In this document: piece by piece, positions 45,065 to 57,180 of the stretch | Layout of the letters: every line of letters starts with the position of its first letter | Position numbering within the stretch: position 1 is the stretch's first letter | Assembly: GCA_963383645.1 (NCBI GenBank) | Contig: OY726565.1 | Span: 25,418,466 to 25,482,465 of the forward strand | Direction: 5' to 3' | DNA: 64,000 bases | DNA from: Muscardinus avellanarius | Lineage: Eukaryota > Chordata > Mammalia > Rodentia > Gliridae | Translations under genes and position numbers: made by a program | The notes under the pieces: model-generated | Told to the model about the DNA's origin: nothing | The model's database searches: none | Seen by the model: only the letters and a program-made list of their open reading frames with translations

Positions 45065-45262
45065 CCGCGCATGGTGGCGCACGCTTGTAATCCCTGCACT
45101 TGGGAGGCGGAGACAGGAGGATCATGCAGGTTTGAAGCCAGCCGCGCTGGCTTAAGAGACCCTGTTTCCAAATAAAAAGAATAAAGTAGGTCTGGGAGTG
45201 TAGCCCGGAGGTAGAAGGGCTTCCAGGAACCCCAGTACCGCCAAAAACAAAACAAAACAAAA
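45065..45262 (+). mobile_element. Young B1-dID-type SINE in L1
   Basis: Begins CCGCGCATGGTGGCGCACGC; ID half CTGGGAGTGTAGCCCGGAGG and GGGCTTCCAGGAACCCCAGT. Flanked by AAAACTACACTGAG on both sides (ends at 45064 and about 45276). Confidence 0.95.
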
Positions 45263-46085
45263 CAAAACTACACTGAGACTCCATCTATCTTCAGTAAAAA
45301 TGGCAGTCATTAAGAAGCCAAACAATAAATTCTGGTGAGGATGAGGAAAAATAGGAACTCTTCTACACTATTAGTGTAGTAGATTAATTTGTAAATTACA
45401 AATTAGTACAGCTGCCATGGAGATCAATATGGAGATTCCTCAAAAAATTGCGAATGGATATATTATACGATCTAGCTACACCACTCCTAGGTATCTTTCC
45501 AAAGGGGTTGAAACCAGAGAACTATAGTAATGTATGCATACCCATGTTCATAGCAGCACAATTCTTAATAGCCAAACTATGGAACCAACCTAGATGTCCA
45601 TCAACAGATGAATGGATTACAAATTTATAGGATATACACAGTGGAATTCTATTCAGCAATAAAGAAGAACAAATTATGCCATTTGTAGGAAAATTGATAG
45701 ACCTGGAGAACATTACATTCAGTGAAATTAGCCAGTCACAGGAAGTGAAGGGTCATATGTTTTCCTTCATGTGCAGAAGCTAGGGAGTAATTGAGATACC
45801 AGAGGGACTTCAAATAATGGAAGAGAAACTCCATTGGAACCAAGAAGCTCGTCTAGGGGAAGGAAGCAGGTGGGAGAGGGAAGATCAATGAAGGAATAAG
45901 TCCCGTTGACATTGTGTACATATGTGAGAAGACCAATGTCAATCTCAGTGCCCTGTGTGGGGAAGGGGAAATGGGGATGGAACCGGAAGAAAGCCCACCA
46001 AGTGCTGTGTGCACATATGTCACCATCACTATGAACTACGTTATGATGTGAGACTACAACACACCAATAAACATAAAAAAATAAA

Positions 46086-46321
46086 TAAAGACTAAAACCT
46101 TAAGACTGTCACTAGAGGGCCAGACCTTGGGAATCTCTTGGGATGTGATCAAATGCCCAACATGGGTACGATTCCTGCCCATTAATTTCACTTTATTCAT
46201 TCAAGTGGACTGCCTTATTAGCAAGGCATTGGTATCAATATGGATTTTAAAAGCAAGGGGGCATGAATTAAATATTCTGGAATCCAATCTTTAAAGGTGT
46301 TAGTTTTGTTGATTTTGTGTG
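46086..46321. other. Unique DNA
   Basis: Nothing recognised. Confidence 0.4.
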
Positions 46322-46514
46322 TGTGTGTGTGTGTGTGGTACTGGGGTTCCTGGAAGTCCTTCTACCTTAGGGCTACACTCCCAGACCTATTTTATATTCT
46401 TTTATTTGGAAACAGGGTCTCTTAAGCCAGTGCAGCTGGCTTCGAACCTGTGTGATCCTCCTGTCTCCGCCTCCCAAGTGCAGGGATTACAAGCATGTGC
46501 CACCACACCCGGCA
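46322..46514 (-). mobile_element. Young B1-dID-type SINE with GT tail
   Basis: The tail is a GT repeat (46317-46338), then antisense ID half (GGTTCCTGGAAGTCCTTCTA) and antisense B1 half ending CACACCCGGCA. Flanked by GTTTTGTTGATTTT on both sides. Confidence 0.93.
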
Positions 46515-46839
46515 GTTTTGTTGATTTTTTATTCCAAATTTTTTGACAGAACAGATAATATATTGTAAGATTTAGAATAATTGTTTTATGCTTCAAAGAA
46601 GAAAGCTGGTGAATGCTAAGAGGCAAGATTAGACCTTTGTATAGTTTTCTAAGTGTATGATGGTGCTTTTAAGTCAGGATAATAGTTGTCTCAAAGGAGG
46701 AATTTGAATTATGAAAGCCTTTATAACAAGTTTGCCAAAAGTCTACAAGCAAAGAAGATTTTACTAAATTTTGGAATGAGTGCTCAACTATTGGCTACAT
46801 TAGTTTGTTCAGGAATTTAGAAGATTAAAAAAAATATGT
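46515..46839. other. Unique DNA
   Basis: Nothing recognised. Confidence 0.4.
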
Positions 46840-46892
46840 GTCAGGCCCCATGGCACAGGCCTGTAATGCTACCTACTCAGAAGGCTGATGCA

Positions 46893-47194
46893 AGCCAGGT
46901 GTGGTGGTGCAGGCTTGTAATCCCAGCATTCAGGAAGCTGAGGCCAGAGGATCGTGGTTCACAGACAGCCTCAGCTACTTAATGAGGCCCTTTGCAATTC
47001 AGTGAGACCCAGTTTCAAAAGAAAAAGAATAAAAAATAGGACAGGGGGTGTAGCTCAGAGGTTGAATGCCCCTGGGTTTCATCCCCAGACCCGCCAAAAA
47101 AAAAAGAAGAAGAAGAAGAAGAAGAAGAAGGAGGAGGAGGAGGAGGAGGAGGAGGAGGAGGAGGAGGAGGAGGAGGAGGAGGAGGAGGAGGAGA
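46893..47194 (+). mobile_element. SINE inserted in a SINE, tail grown into an AAG/AGG array
   Basis: B1 half (GCCAGGTGTGGTGGTGCAGG), ID half (ACAGGGGGTGTAGCTCAGAG), then the A tail continues as AAG and AGG repeats. Target duplication GAAGGCTGATGCA at about 46880-46892 and 47192-47204. Confidence 0.92.
47097..47194. repeat. Pure purine run (A)n(AAG)n(AGG)n
   Basis: Almost 100 bases without a pyrimidine on the + strand: an A run, about eight AAG, about 20 AGG units. Reads as poly-Lys/poly-Glu in one frame, which is an artefact. Confidence 0.95.
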
Positions 47195-47335
47195 AGGCTG
47201 ATGCAGGCTGTTTGCTAGTTCAAGGGCAGCCTGACTTAATGAAACCTGGTCGCAGAATAAAATTTAAAGAGGCTTGGGATGTAGCTCAGAGATAGAATGC
47301 TCATGAGTTTAATTACCAGTCACCTCCCAAATTAC

Positions 47336-47703
47336 ATACATACATATATGTATATCATATAATCTTATGACTATATGAAAGGATTTATAATACTTAATTC
47401 TACAGGTTTTTGTTTATTGTCAGAACGCTAGGGGAGAGAAGTACTTATTTTGTTTCAAGTATTAGATTTATTATTTAAATCTAGCTATGAATGTAATATG
47501 GAATATTCATTAAATCCTGAGTACATGGTATTTAAAAATGGCTAATTAAAATTCTTAACATAATAAAATATTCAATTTGTTATTCTAAGAAAAGGAAAGT
47601 AAGAGGTGTGTGTGTGTAACATATTTCATATCAGCTTTGACTTAAAAAGAAAAATGTTAGGCTAAACCATTAGTTCATTTTCTGTTTAAGAATAATTGTG
47701 GTT
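47336..47703. other. Unique AT-rich DNA
   Basis: Nothing recognised. Confidence 0.4.
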
Positions 47704-47911
47704 TAAGCCAGGTGTAATGGTGTACACTTGTAATCCCAGTACTTGGGAAACTGAGACAGGAGGATCTCAAGTTCATGGCCAGCCTCAGCAATTTAGTGAG
47801 GCCCTTTGCAACTTAGTGAGACTCTGTTTCAAAACAAAGAATAGAAAATAGGGTTGGGGGTATAATCAGAGGTAGAATTCCCCCAGATTCAATCCCTAGT
47901 ACTGCAAAAAA
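47704..47911 (+). mobile_element. B1-dID-type SINE
   Basis: B1 half (GCCAGGTGTAATGGTGTACA) and ID half (GGGTTGGGGGTATAATCAGA), tail A-rich. Confidence 0.88.
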
Positions 47912-48984
47912 AATTGAAACATTTAAAAAAATTGGGGTTTATGGAAACTTTTTGACTTGGGGATGTCTGCCCTAATTGGCTAAAATATCTTTTCTCTCAT
48001 ATAAACACCATCAAACCCTCATTTTGGGGTGCACTTACCATCATCCTTTGAATGTTTTGAAGTTGCTCACATCATAGGTTATATTGCTAATGTGCATAAT
48101 ACTGTGCTGCAGAAAACCCTGCTGCGCACCTCCCCACCCCCATTGCGGAGCTGAGCTGAGGACAGCACTGCAAAGGAAGGTAAAATCATTGGCTCCCTAC
48201 CTTTCCTGTACCACCCTCACATTTACTTTTTGTAAACATAATGTACTTTAAAAAGAGAACTGTTATTTCCCAAATGACTAGAAATGAAGAAAGGTCTTCA
48301 AAATGAATTATTTCACCTCATAATAACTAACATTTTGAGAAAATGAGCTTATAAAAAATTTTAACTCCTAATTCACATCATACAGCCATTTAACAGTTAT
48401 TTAGGGCCCTACGATGGGCCTGACTCTCTCTTAGGAGCTGGGCTTGCAGAGCTAAATAAGACATTGGTCTTGCCTTCTAAGAGATTCAAGTCACTTCAGA
48501 GAAATGTCAAAGAAGGAAAAGAATCCAATAGAGATAATCATTAGGGTTGGTTTCCTACAGGAATTTGCAACCGGAGTGCAAAGTTTGAAGAGCATTGGCC
48601 AGTAAAGCAAATAGAAAGGAGACATCAAACAAGAATGAGGGACAGAGGAAGACCTGTGGGCAAGCACACAGGGTCTGGACCTCTGGCACAGGGTGAAACA
48701 CAGCACTAAGCCAGCAGAGAAGAGGCCAGGCTGGGCAGGGTCATGGAGCTCCACAAGCCATGGGAAACTGCAGTAGCGTGTGAACAGTTCTGAGCTGGAC
48801 AGTCCCGTTGCTAGGCTTCATCGACTGGTCACTCCAGCAGCACATTGGAATTGGAATGCTCAAGAGTGAACAAGATCCATCACAGCCAGCATAGAATTCA
48901 CCCTCCATCCTTTCCCTCTCTTTCTCCATTCCTTCCTTCCTCCCCCTTCCTTTCTTGCTTCCTTCTTCCTTCCTTCCTTTCTTT
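47912..48984. other. Unique DNA ending in a CTTC-rich run
   Basis: No gene recognised. 48420-48490 resembles a worn old repeat. 48900-48984 is a CTTC/CCTT pyrimidine run next to the tail of the following SINE. Confidence 0.4.
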
Positions 48985-49159
48985 TTTTTTTCATTTTTTT
49001 GATACTAAGGCTCGAACCCAGGAACAGTCTACCTCCGAACTATACCCCCAACCCTTTTAATTTTTTATTCTCAAACAGGATTTAAGTTTCTGAGGCTATT
49101 CTAGAGTTTACGATCCTCTTGTACTGAGATTATAGGCATACATCACTACGCCATGCAGT
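48985..49159 (-). mobile_element. B1-dID-type SINE (diverged)
   Basis: Antisense ID half (AAGGCTCGAACCCAGGAACA, CTATACCCCCAACCC) and worn antisense B1 half ending CTACGCCATGCAG. Confidence 0.8.
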
Positions 49160-49311
49160 ATTCACTATTTCTAAATATGCACAGAGTATTTATTATCTCT
49201 TTTTAGAAGGCCAATTGAGCTATTTATAATATACATATATATGACAGAAAGACAGACATTAAGAGAAATCCCAGTCTATTTGTGCACACTTTTAGATCAA
49301 AACATTGTTTA

Positions 49312-49515
49312 AACCTGGTGTGGTGGTGCATGCTTGTAATCCCAGTACTTGGGAGGCTGAGACAGGAGGATTTCAAGTTCACAGCCAGCCTTAGCTAATT
49401 GTGAAGCCCTCTGCAATGTAGTGTTTCAAAATAAATAATAAAAAATAGGGCTGGGGGGTACCTCTGAAGAAAAAAGTCCCTAGGTTCAATTCTCAGTACC
49501 TCAAAAAAAAAAAAA
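49312..49515 (+). mobile_element. B1-dID-type SINE
   Basis: B1 half (CCTGGTGTGGTGGTGCATGC) and ID half (GGGCTGGGGGGTACCTCTGA), tail of 14 A. Confidence 0.9.
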
Positions 49516-50718
49516 ACATTGTTTATGTTTTTGTCTTTTGCAACATGAGCCCTTCTTCACAGCAGGAAGGAAGGCAATTAAGAGAACAAGAGAAGGGTTG
49601 AGAGAGGCTAAAAGTCTTCTAATTGGAAGTGGAGACGGTATATACTCACCCTAGTGGCCAGCATGTGAGATCCCTGAAGCATGTGCTAGAATTTCTTAAG
49701 AGAAAATGAAATGTAACATAATTTTAATTTTATCTTTCTTATCAAACATTAAATTAAAATCCCTCAAATGAGGGAAATTTGATATAATTTTATCATTATG
49801 CTTGAGTAGTTTGTTTTTAGAATAATTAAGGGAGGAAACTTAATTCTAGTCAGTGTGATTATCTGAAAAGAACCAGTGAATAATGAGTTATCAAGAGGCA
49901 CAAATCCTTTGATAGCTGCATATTTGATCAATGTCCTTAAGAAAATGTTCTTCCCTTTGGGAATTTAGAGGTATTCTCTAAATCAGAGATGTTATTTCAG
50001 AGAGTGTTGATGAAGATTTAAAAAAGAAAGGAACTGAAAGGAAAAGTCTGGGGTGGCCCAAATCCACTCAAATAACTAAAATGTTTTAGCCAATTCCTTA
50101 TACTCCTGATTCTTTGTTCTGAAGCCAATTTGTATTTTCTCACTTTCTTGACAGATTCTTATTCCATAAAAACAAGTTGTTTACAAAGAATAATTTCCCA
50201 CAACTTTCAATTTAGTTAATGGGGGTGGGGGAGAGGTTATTGGATGAAAAGATAATCCTTTCTCCCTGAAATGTTTTATCTCCTAGGGAAAAAAAAGTTT
50301 CTAATAAAAATATATTTACTATAAGTAAATCTGTTCAGCTGATATTATTGTCTTTGAGAACCAGTGTTTCGTGAAAACCATATATATGTATGTATTATTT
50401 GAAGTTAGTTGTCCATATTCAATAACAATATTAACTTTAGGAACAATTTATGCCATTCTAGAACACTTATTTGGAGTTTATACATATGTAATCTGCATAT
50501 AACAAAATTATTCTTAATCAAAATGTGTATAGTTGAGGGGCAACGAAATTACCTAACACGGTACAACCCTTTATACTGAACATTATATTTTATAAAATAT
50601 TTATCCAATTTATTACTTAAAAGCAGAGTCAATATTATCTATAGAAAGGAAAGAGCTCTCAAATTCTCCAAATGGTGTCTATTATCTTATTCTAAATGAC
50701 TGTTTTTCACTGGAGAGT
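49516..50718. other. Unique AT-rich DNA
   Basis: No gene or clear repeat recognised. Confidence 0.4.
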
Positions 50719-50956
50719 GTCTTAGTCTGCTTTCTGTTGCCATACTGAATGCCATGGACTGGGAATTTATAAAAAATAGAGGCTTATTTTCCTCACAGTT
50801 CTGGAGACTGAAGAGATGAGGGCTCTTTTCTAATGGCCTCATCTGATCCTAATTGCCTTCCAAAGGCCCTTATCCAAATTCCATTTACATATCAATTTGG
50901 GAATTAAGTTTCCAAAACATGAAATTTGAGGGGAACACATTCAAACCATAGCAGAA
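50719..50956 (-). mobile_element. MaLR-type LTR
   Basis: On the + strand 'gtcttagtctgctttctgtt', 'gactgggaatttataaaaaa', 'ttcctcacagttctggagac' and 'aacatgaaatttgaggggaa' give the antisense of an MST/MLT-like LTR in order. Confidence 0.75.
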
Positions 50957-51149
50957 GAAACCATTAAGTAGAGATGTCTTAAATTTACAATACCTTCAAA
51001 TACACAAAGATTGGGAGCAGATTTTCGGAGATCTGCAGTACAAGAATGCTGAACAATCCCTAGGGAAGGAAATAGTGCTATATCCTAAGGAAACAGTTCA
51101 AAAGGAAAGAGAGATAGACTAAACCAGGGAGGTTATTAAAGCACTACCT
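50957..51149. other. Unique DNA
   Basis: Nothing recognised. Confidence 0.4.
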
Positions 51150-51325
51150 CTGTCTTATGGACTCTTACAACTATCTGGAGAAGTAGAAGTTATCCTCACT
51201 TTATAGTGGGATAAATGATGCATAGAAACATCATATAACTTGCCAAAGAACACACAAATAGCACACAGATATAAGAGAGGGAGGCAGAACCGAGACCCAG
51301 TGCTGACTTCATTCGGCTGGACCAC
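51150..51325 (-). mobile_element. MIR
   Basis: Antisense MIR core: 'atcctcactttatagtggga' and 'aacttgccaaagaacacaca' with GAGGCAGAACCGAGACCCAG. Confidence 0.7.
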
Positions 51326-53047
51326 TGGTATCTAAGACGGCTTCTAGTTTGTGATTTGGCCAGGATCAGCCTTACTTAAACATCACAGGCAAATACGTTG
51401 TTTGAATCTTCTATGGCAATTCATGCCCTGTCCTTTCTCAGGGCAGTGAGATGGACAGGATGATGGCAAGGAACCTAATTCTTCCCCTCACAAGCCCATC
51501 AAGGACAATTTACTTGGCATTTCCACATCTTTATTTTTCTGTCTATAAATGTAAACTTATGGTGCCTGACCTCTCCCCAGTTCCCACAGGACCAAAGTCC
51601 ATGTGTGTGAAAAAATTCTTTTCTATGTAAAGCTTTATCAAAATGTAATTTAAGTCAATTATCATTGTGGACATCTATTCACACTGTAGGTAGAAGAGGT
51701 TGTCAGGAATCTGTAATAGAACCAACACTTTTTCTTTCTCTTTGCAATTTTTCGGAAATTCAGTTAACAAAATTTAAATTCCTATCAATGAATTACTTAA
51801 ATGAATGCTCACGCTACAGATGGAAAACTTATTCTAGATATGTAAATCCACTCTTGAAGAGATATAAAAATTATTCCCAAGCAGGTAGTAATGACTAGGT
51901 CTAGGGATTCAGTGATATTTTTCTCCTCCGCTTTACAGCCTCTCTCTGGCTCATGGGGTTTGTTTATCCATGATCTGAGCTGTTGCATTTTATTAGTTGT
52001 GATGTTCTCTAAGTCTCAACTACCATTCCTCACATTCTAATAAAAGATTATTTTTAAAAAAGCCTTCCTGTTATCTCAGTGGCCTGTGCAATGGAAAATA
52101 ATGGCCCTGTATTATGATAATGAGACTTGGAAAGTCTCAAGAGTTGGAATGCCTTAGTTTATTTGAAAGTACTCTAGTTTTTAGTTTAGCAGGGTGGTAA
52201 GCAGCTGGAAATGGGGCAGCGCAGGAGGGAAAGCCAGAGAATTTAACTAATGAGCCATTAAAGGAAATATGTATTAGCCCACCTATTTGACACTCTTTAC
52301 TTCTCATTCATCATCACTGTGAGGAGCATTTATTAAAAACCACATTAATTTTAAAATGTGTTATTATTTCTTTCTATTATAGGCAAAGCTTTTGATTTCC
52401 TCTCATTTATTTTCTGGTACTGGTTTTTTTGTGCATTTTTTTTTATTATTGCAGTCTGAGAAATGAGCATGGGCTCAAATGTGCCACATTTCTGTGCATA
52501 GCAATTTAGGCTGAAAGTGGAGATTCAAGAAACCTGTAACATAGGGCAGCAGCTCCCTCTGCTGTTTCCAGTGGAATTTTTTCCAGCAAAGAGATAACAG
52601 ACTTGCAGGATGTCACAGGCAGGAAAATATTTCAGTGTTTAAAGTGTAATTACAAATTCATACAATTTTCAAATTGTATCTTCAGTATGTCATTGCATTT
52701 TGTTTATCTTGTGGTACAAACATAAATGTAGCTTCAGCAACAATCATTTTAATGTCAGCTTGATATTCTCTTGAGGTAAAAATCCTTAGCTTACAGGCCT
52801 CTGAAATGCTGACGGAACTCTGTAGCACTAATTTGTAGGTGCATACATTAATGAGATGTATGCTTCTTTTCTAAAACAATGATCTGACTTCAGATATTTA
52901 CAGTCATGTTATTTCTACTTTAATTTTAGCTTCGTTGAAGAGGAATTTCTCTTACCTTTAAATCATGAAGCATTATACAGTCTAAAGAGTATATAGCAGT
53001 TTATATATTAAGTAAGCAGATTTAGGGTATGAAATTGAATTTATTTA
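51326..53047. other. Unique repeat-free DNA
   Basis: No exon recognised. 52040-52960 is the longest stretch in the window with neither SINE nor low-complexity sequence beyond short T runs, and it carries phrases such as TGTCAGCTTGATATTCTCTT that look unlike decaying repeats. Candidate conserved non-coding block; only a cross-species alignment would show this. Confidence 0.4.
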
Positions 53048-53722
53048 CAATAGTTCCCCCCATCTGTGGTTTCTTTAATGTTCTATGGTTTCAGTTAACT
53101 GTGGCCAACCATGATCCAAAACAAATAAATGGAAAATTTCAGAAATAATTTGTAAGTTTTAGATTAGAACCTCTTTTGAGTAGCAAGGTGGAATATTGCA
53201 CCTTCCTACTCTGTCCCACGTATGATGTTAATCACTTCTAAGTCCAGTATATCCACACTGCATATAAGCTACCCATTCATAAGTCACTTAGTAGACATCT
53301 GGGTCATCAATTTGTCTGTAATGTTATAATGCTTGTGTTCAAGTAACCCTTATTTTTTTTAATAATGGCCCCAACATTAAAGAATAGTGATGCTGACAAT
53401 TGAGATATGCCACAAAGAAACTGTAAAGTGCTTTCTTTAATTGAAAAGGTGTACATTCTCAACGTAAAAAAACAAAAATTGTCCTGAAATTGCTGAGTTC
53501 TAGGATAAGTACAAATCTTCTATTTGTGAAATAATGAAGAAACAAGAAATGATTGCTAGTTTTGCTGTTGAACCTCAAACCAAAAGAGTTATGGCTGCAG
53601 GGTATGATAAATACTTAGTTAATATGGAAAAGACACAAATTTTAGAGTTTAGTAGTATATGCAGTTTCTAGACATCCACAGAGGGTCTTAAAATACATGC
53701 AGTAATAATTACATGGAGTAAT
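53048..53722 (+). mobile_element. Tigger-type DNA transposon (non-coding copy)
   Basis: 'tctatggtttcagttaactg' with 'tggccaaccatgatccaaaa', 'tccacactgcatataagcta', 'cttgtgttcaagtaaccctt' follow the Tigger 5' part. The end 'agacatccacagagggtctt' matches its 3' part. No transposase frame survives, so it is a deleted, immobile copy. Confidence 0.78.
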
Positions 53723-54701
53723 ACTATAATTAACAAACAATTGACCATCTACCATATGGTATAAATAAGTGATTATAAACAATGAATGTAGATAAGGAGA
53801 AATACTATAATTAACAAATACCTATTAGTGTCTGCCATATTTAATATAGATACTTCTTATTAAAATGCCCTGTCTATGACTATATGCATTTTGAAACTCA
53901 TCAGAGCTCGATGGGAATTGAATCCACATTCTTAGCATCCTGTCCAGGAGCCTTGATCTGATCAGGGCTTCGTCAAGTTTCTAGGTTTTCCTTTCAGCAA
54001 AGAACCTGTCCCTTCCATATTAAATGGCCAAGAACTATGCACTGTGATGATAATATCTACAGAGAAAATGAACCCCACCATTTGTTTGAGTCAATGAGAA
54101 TAGTAATTTCATTTCCTATTAAAAATGAGATGATACCATCAGACTTAAAATACAAACACACAAGATCTATAAGATGAAGACATGGTCACTTAATTATTTT
54201 TATTCCCATTCATCCCCCACTAGGGTCATGGGCTCAGACAAAACAGCTGTTGTCAACATTGCTAGAATTCCAGTGTCACCTTGTATGACTACAGAATATA
54301 GAGACATGACTATGAGGCAGCTGAGGATCAAGTTGATATTTCAAAAACTAGCACTTGGATTTGATTTCCTCATTACTTTTCCCATTCTTTCTCTCTCTCC
54401 CTGAGCAGCAGCAGTGGGACATTAGTAGCTATTTTTTGTGCTTATACTTTGGTGGAAAGTGATTTTATCATCTTACAGCCAATGATTATCTTTTCATAGA
54501 ACATGTTCTGGAAGCAACTATAAAGATATCTGGGCTGATTATGTTATTTTAGCAATGATCAGGCTGTATATTTGAAATACTTGATCCATGGTTTCCAAAG
54601 TTGTAATCCTTGGGCCCGTGTTGGGTAAACATTAAGGTTTGAGGAATCAAAGACCAGTCAGATTGATTAGAACCTTTTATATTCAGAAAGGGAGAGATGA
54701 G
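53723..54701. other. Unique AT-rich DNA
   Basis: Bases 53700-53830 contain two copies of ATACTATAATTAACAAA about 90 bases apart. No gene recognised; the 76-codon frame at 54174-54404 has no domain. Confidence 0.4.
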
Positions 54702-54755
54702 CCAGGTATGGCAGGGCACACTTGTATACAATAATCCAGTACATGAAAACTCTGG
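54702..54755 (+). mobile_element. SINE fragment (B1 half)
   Basis: GCCAGGTATGGCAGGGCACA then CTTGTATA and AATCCAGTACATG; the rest of the element is absent. Confidence 0.55.
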
Positions 54756-55047
54756 GCTCTAGTAAATAGGGGCTCTTTAAATCTATGCTGTCTGTTTTCT
54801 TTGCCCAGCAGTAACTACAATGTGGTATGGCCAAAGGAAAAACTAAAGGAAATTATTTAACTAGGGCCACATCAGTAACAGTGTTCAGCATTATCTGGGG
54901 ACCAGAAATGAGGAAGGAATTTTGGTAGAAATTGTGACAAATGGTTAATATTTGACAACATAAGATTGTAGGTTCATGGGACTTTATCCTATTATTTTCT
55001 ACCATGCTTAAAGTATTTCAGCTTCCAGTTAAAAAACAGGAAACCCC
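54756..55047. other. Unique DNA
   Basis: Nothing recognised. Confidence 0.4.
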
Positions 55048-55260
55048 GCTGGGCATGGTGGCACATGCTTATAATCTCAGCATTCAGGAGGCAGAGACTG
55101 GAGGATCATGATTTGTGGACAGCCTCAGCTATTTAGTAAGGCCCTTTGCTTCAAAAAATAAAAGACTAAAAAATAGTGCTGGGGTGTAGCTCAGAGGTAG
55201 AATGTCCCTGTGTTCCATCCCCAGTACCACAAAAAAAAAAAAAAGAAGAAGAAAAAAGAG
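55048..55260 (+). mobile_element. B1-dID-type SINE
   Basis: B1 half (GCTGGGCATGGTGGCACATG) and ID half (GTGCTGGGGTGTAGCTCAGA, GTGTTCCATCCCCAGTACC), tail A14 then AAG units. Confidence 0.92.
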
Positions 55261-56116
55261 ACAGGAAACACACTCTAGGATTAGTAAAGGTTACTACCAC
55301 TAATTATTTCTTCACTGGCTGAGATCCACAATATCTTCTTCCACTTCTTAAATTCTCTGTGGAATGGGGCTAAGTATTTTAAAACCAAAACTATTGAGTA
55401 TATTTTCCTGGACCTTCCCTGAGTGTAATTTCTCTAAAGTGCACCATGAAGTTCAGCTAAGCCAAGAATAAATCATTGGTAGATTTATCATACAGTTCTT
55501 TCAAAGCATGGTGCATATAGATCATAGGGAAAACTTGTCATTAGACATTTAAGTTAAAAGGGAGACTATAATCACGCAGAACAAAAGCTGCAGATTATTT
55601 ATTTTTCTTTTTTCCAAAGCGACCCAGAAGTCCCCCACTATTCAAATTGTGCACATGCTCTTGCTCTGTATGTAGCTTAGCAGGATATGGGCCCTTGCTA
55701 TCAGCCTGATTATCTTAAGTCCCAGCAGTGTGCCTTGGGAATTGCATTTTCTCTGCTCAGGAAGCATTACCTTTCTACCAATACTTTTAAAGAGAGGGGA
55801 TGTTATCACTTAATTACAGTAAACAGAAACTCACAGCACTGATAGGTGAAGGCTGCCAGTGGGGTCTGTGTAAGCTGACCTTCTTCCTGATTTGGGTAAA
55901 GTATGGAAAGATTCCTAAAGTCAGGCAAGGGGGCAGAGGCTCAGTTCTTCTCCAGGTGTGGTGTTTGCTGTTGATGATCTTCAGGGGACACCATTGGATA
56001 CAAATAATTTGTTTTACACATCCCCATCCTTGCTAGCTCTCATGCTCCGTGGTTTTGATCACCTTGCACTGGGTCACTGACATTGCTTCTGTGGGTGGCA
56101 AGGCACTCTGAATACC

Positions 56117-56117
<1 letters not shown>
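55261..56117. other. Unique DNA
   Basis: No gene recognised; 78-codon frame at 55800-56036 has no domain. Confidence 0.4.

Positions 56118-56156
<39 letters not shown>
56118..56156. repeat. (CTG)13 trinucleotide repeat
   Basis: Thirteen uninterrupted CTG units on the + strand, followed by CTACTGCAGG. It is not in a credible open frame and not next to a SINE tail. Confidence 0.97.
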
Positions 56157-56158
<2 letters not shown>

Positions 56159-56992
56159 ACTGCAGGGAGCTGACACATAATATTTTTCCTTTTGTAGGAC
56201 ACACTGGGGAGAGATGAGTAGGAAACACTTTATGGATGGATAAGCAGGATGACAGCATTTGAGAAGGAATCATTTTTTCCCTTAACTATGGAATTCAGTC
56301 TAAAAGTCCCACTCTATCAATAATGCAGTGGGGTTTGGACCAATGAGATTTGATACCAGAGAAAAATGAGTGCCTTCAGAAATAATGTTTTTCTGCCTTG
56401 TAACATAAAGGGTTAAACACATATGCATTTCATAGCATAATGTAGAAAAGTGGTTTAATCACACTCATGGGATGTGTTCACTGTCACAGTCTCATCCTCC
56501 CACTACTGTTCCAAAATGACAAGTGAAACCAGGGACTGTGCAGATTTGGAAAACAATCAGGTCGCATATTGAGTATTTTGCTTATTCATACAACCATAAA
56601 CTGCCCGTGCTTGAGTTCCCTCAATTACACAGCTCAGCGTGCAGCCAGAAGCAGACAAGCCCAGCTCAATGAGCACTTGCCTGGAATACACAGAGGAACC
56701 CGTTTGAAAAATGTCCAACGTGGCAGATGTGAAAAATTCTCATTCAAGATCCAAAAGCTGCCTTTGCCACAATCCCTCACCTGTTAATCACACTGCTTCT
56801 GGGCTTCTGAACCAAGAATGCTGGCCACATCTTAGACCAAGACCCCTTGGGAGCTATAGATCTTTCAAAGCAGGGTGCAGCCACTGTGGGCAAAACTGGT
56901 GGAGACCAGTGAAGATCATGGATCATTGTACCACTCAGAATCCCCAGAGATTCATCAGGGATGGCATGTGGCTGCCGCATGCCTGTGACCTT
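56157..56992. other. Unique DNA
   Basis: No exon recognised; overlapping frames at 56569-56998 lie on both strands without domains. Confidence 0.4.
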
Positions 56993-57180
56993 TTGTGATT
57001 GAACCCATGGGCATTCTACCTCTGAGCTTACACCCCCAGTCTATTCTGTGGTTTTTTGTTTGTTTGTTTTGTTTTTGAAACAGGGTCTCGCTAAGTTTCT
57101 GAAATGTGCTTAACCCTGTGATCCTCCTGCTGCAGCCTCCCAAGCACTGGGTTACAGGTGTGTACCACCATGGCCCGTGT
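56993..57180 (-). mobile_element. B1-dID-type SINE
   Basis: Antisense ID half (GATTGAACCCATGGGCATTC) with (GTTT)n linker, antisense B1 half ending CACCATGGCCCGTG. Confidence 0.88.

Larger units (their letters stand above)
44570..46085 (+). mobile_element. L1 3' end, 5'-truncated, with two SINE insertions
   Basis: Text such as 'ctgacagaggactaatatct', 'ttcacaaaagaagaaataca', 'aatggccaataaacacatga' is the ORF2 C-terminal part of L1. After the SINEs it continues through 'gtgaggatgaggaaaaatag' and 'tagcagcacaattcttaata' to a 3' UTR and an A-rich end (about 46085). The 3' UTR (45780-46070) differs from that of the L1 at 19263, so this is a different subfamily. Frames are broken. Confidence 0.88.
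46840..47335 (+). mobile_element. Old SINE split by a younger SINE
   Basis: The older copy occupies 46840-46892 (CAGGCCCCATGGCACAGGCC) and resumes at 47195 (CTGATGCAGGCTGTTTGCTA) through its ID half (GCTTGGGATGTAGCTCAGAG) to about 47335. The duplicated bases GAAGGCTGATGCA flank the younger insert. Confidence 0.85.

Noticed and set aside
46954..47295. 113-codon frame with poly-Lys and poly-Glu
   Set aside because: It is a SINE followed by AAG/AGG microsatellite.
53700..53830. Repeated ATACTATAATTAACAAA as terminal repeats of a transposon
   Set aside because: Only two short AT-rich copies in the same direction; no element boundaries.
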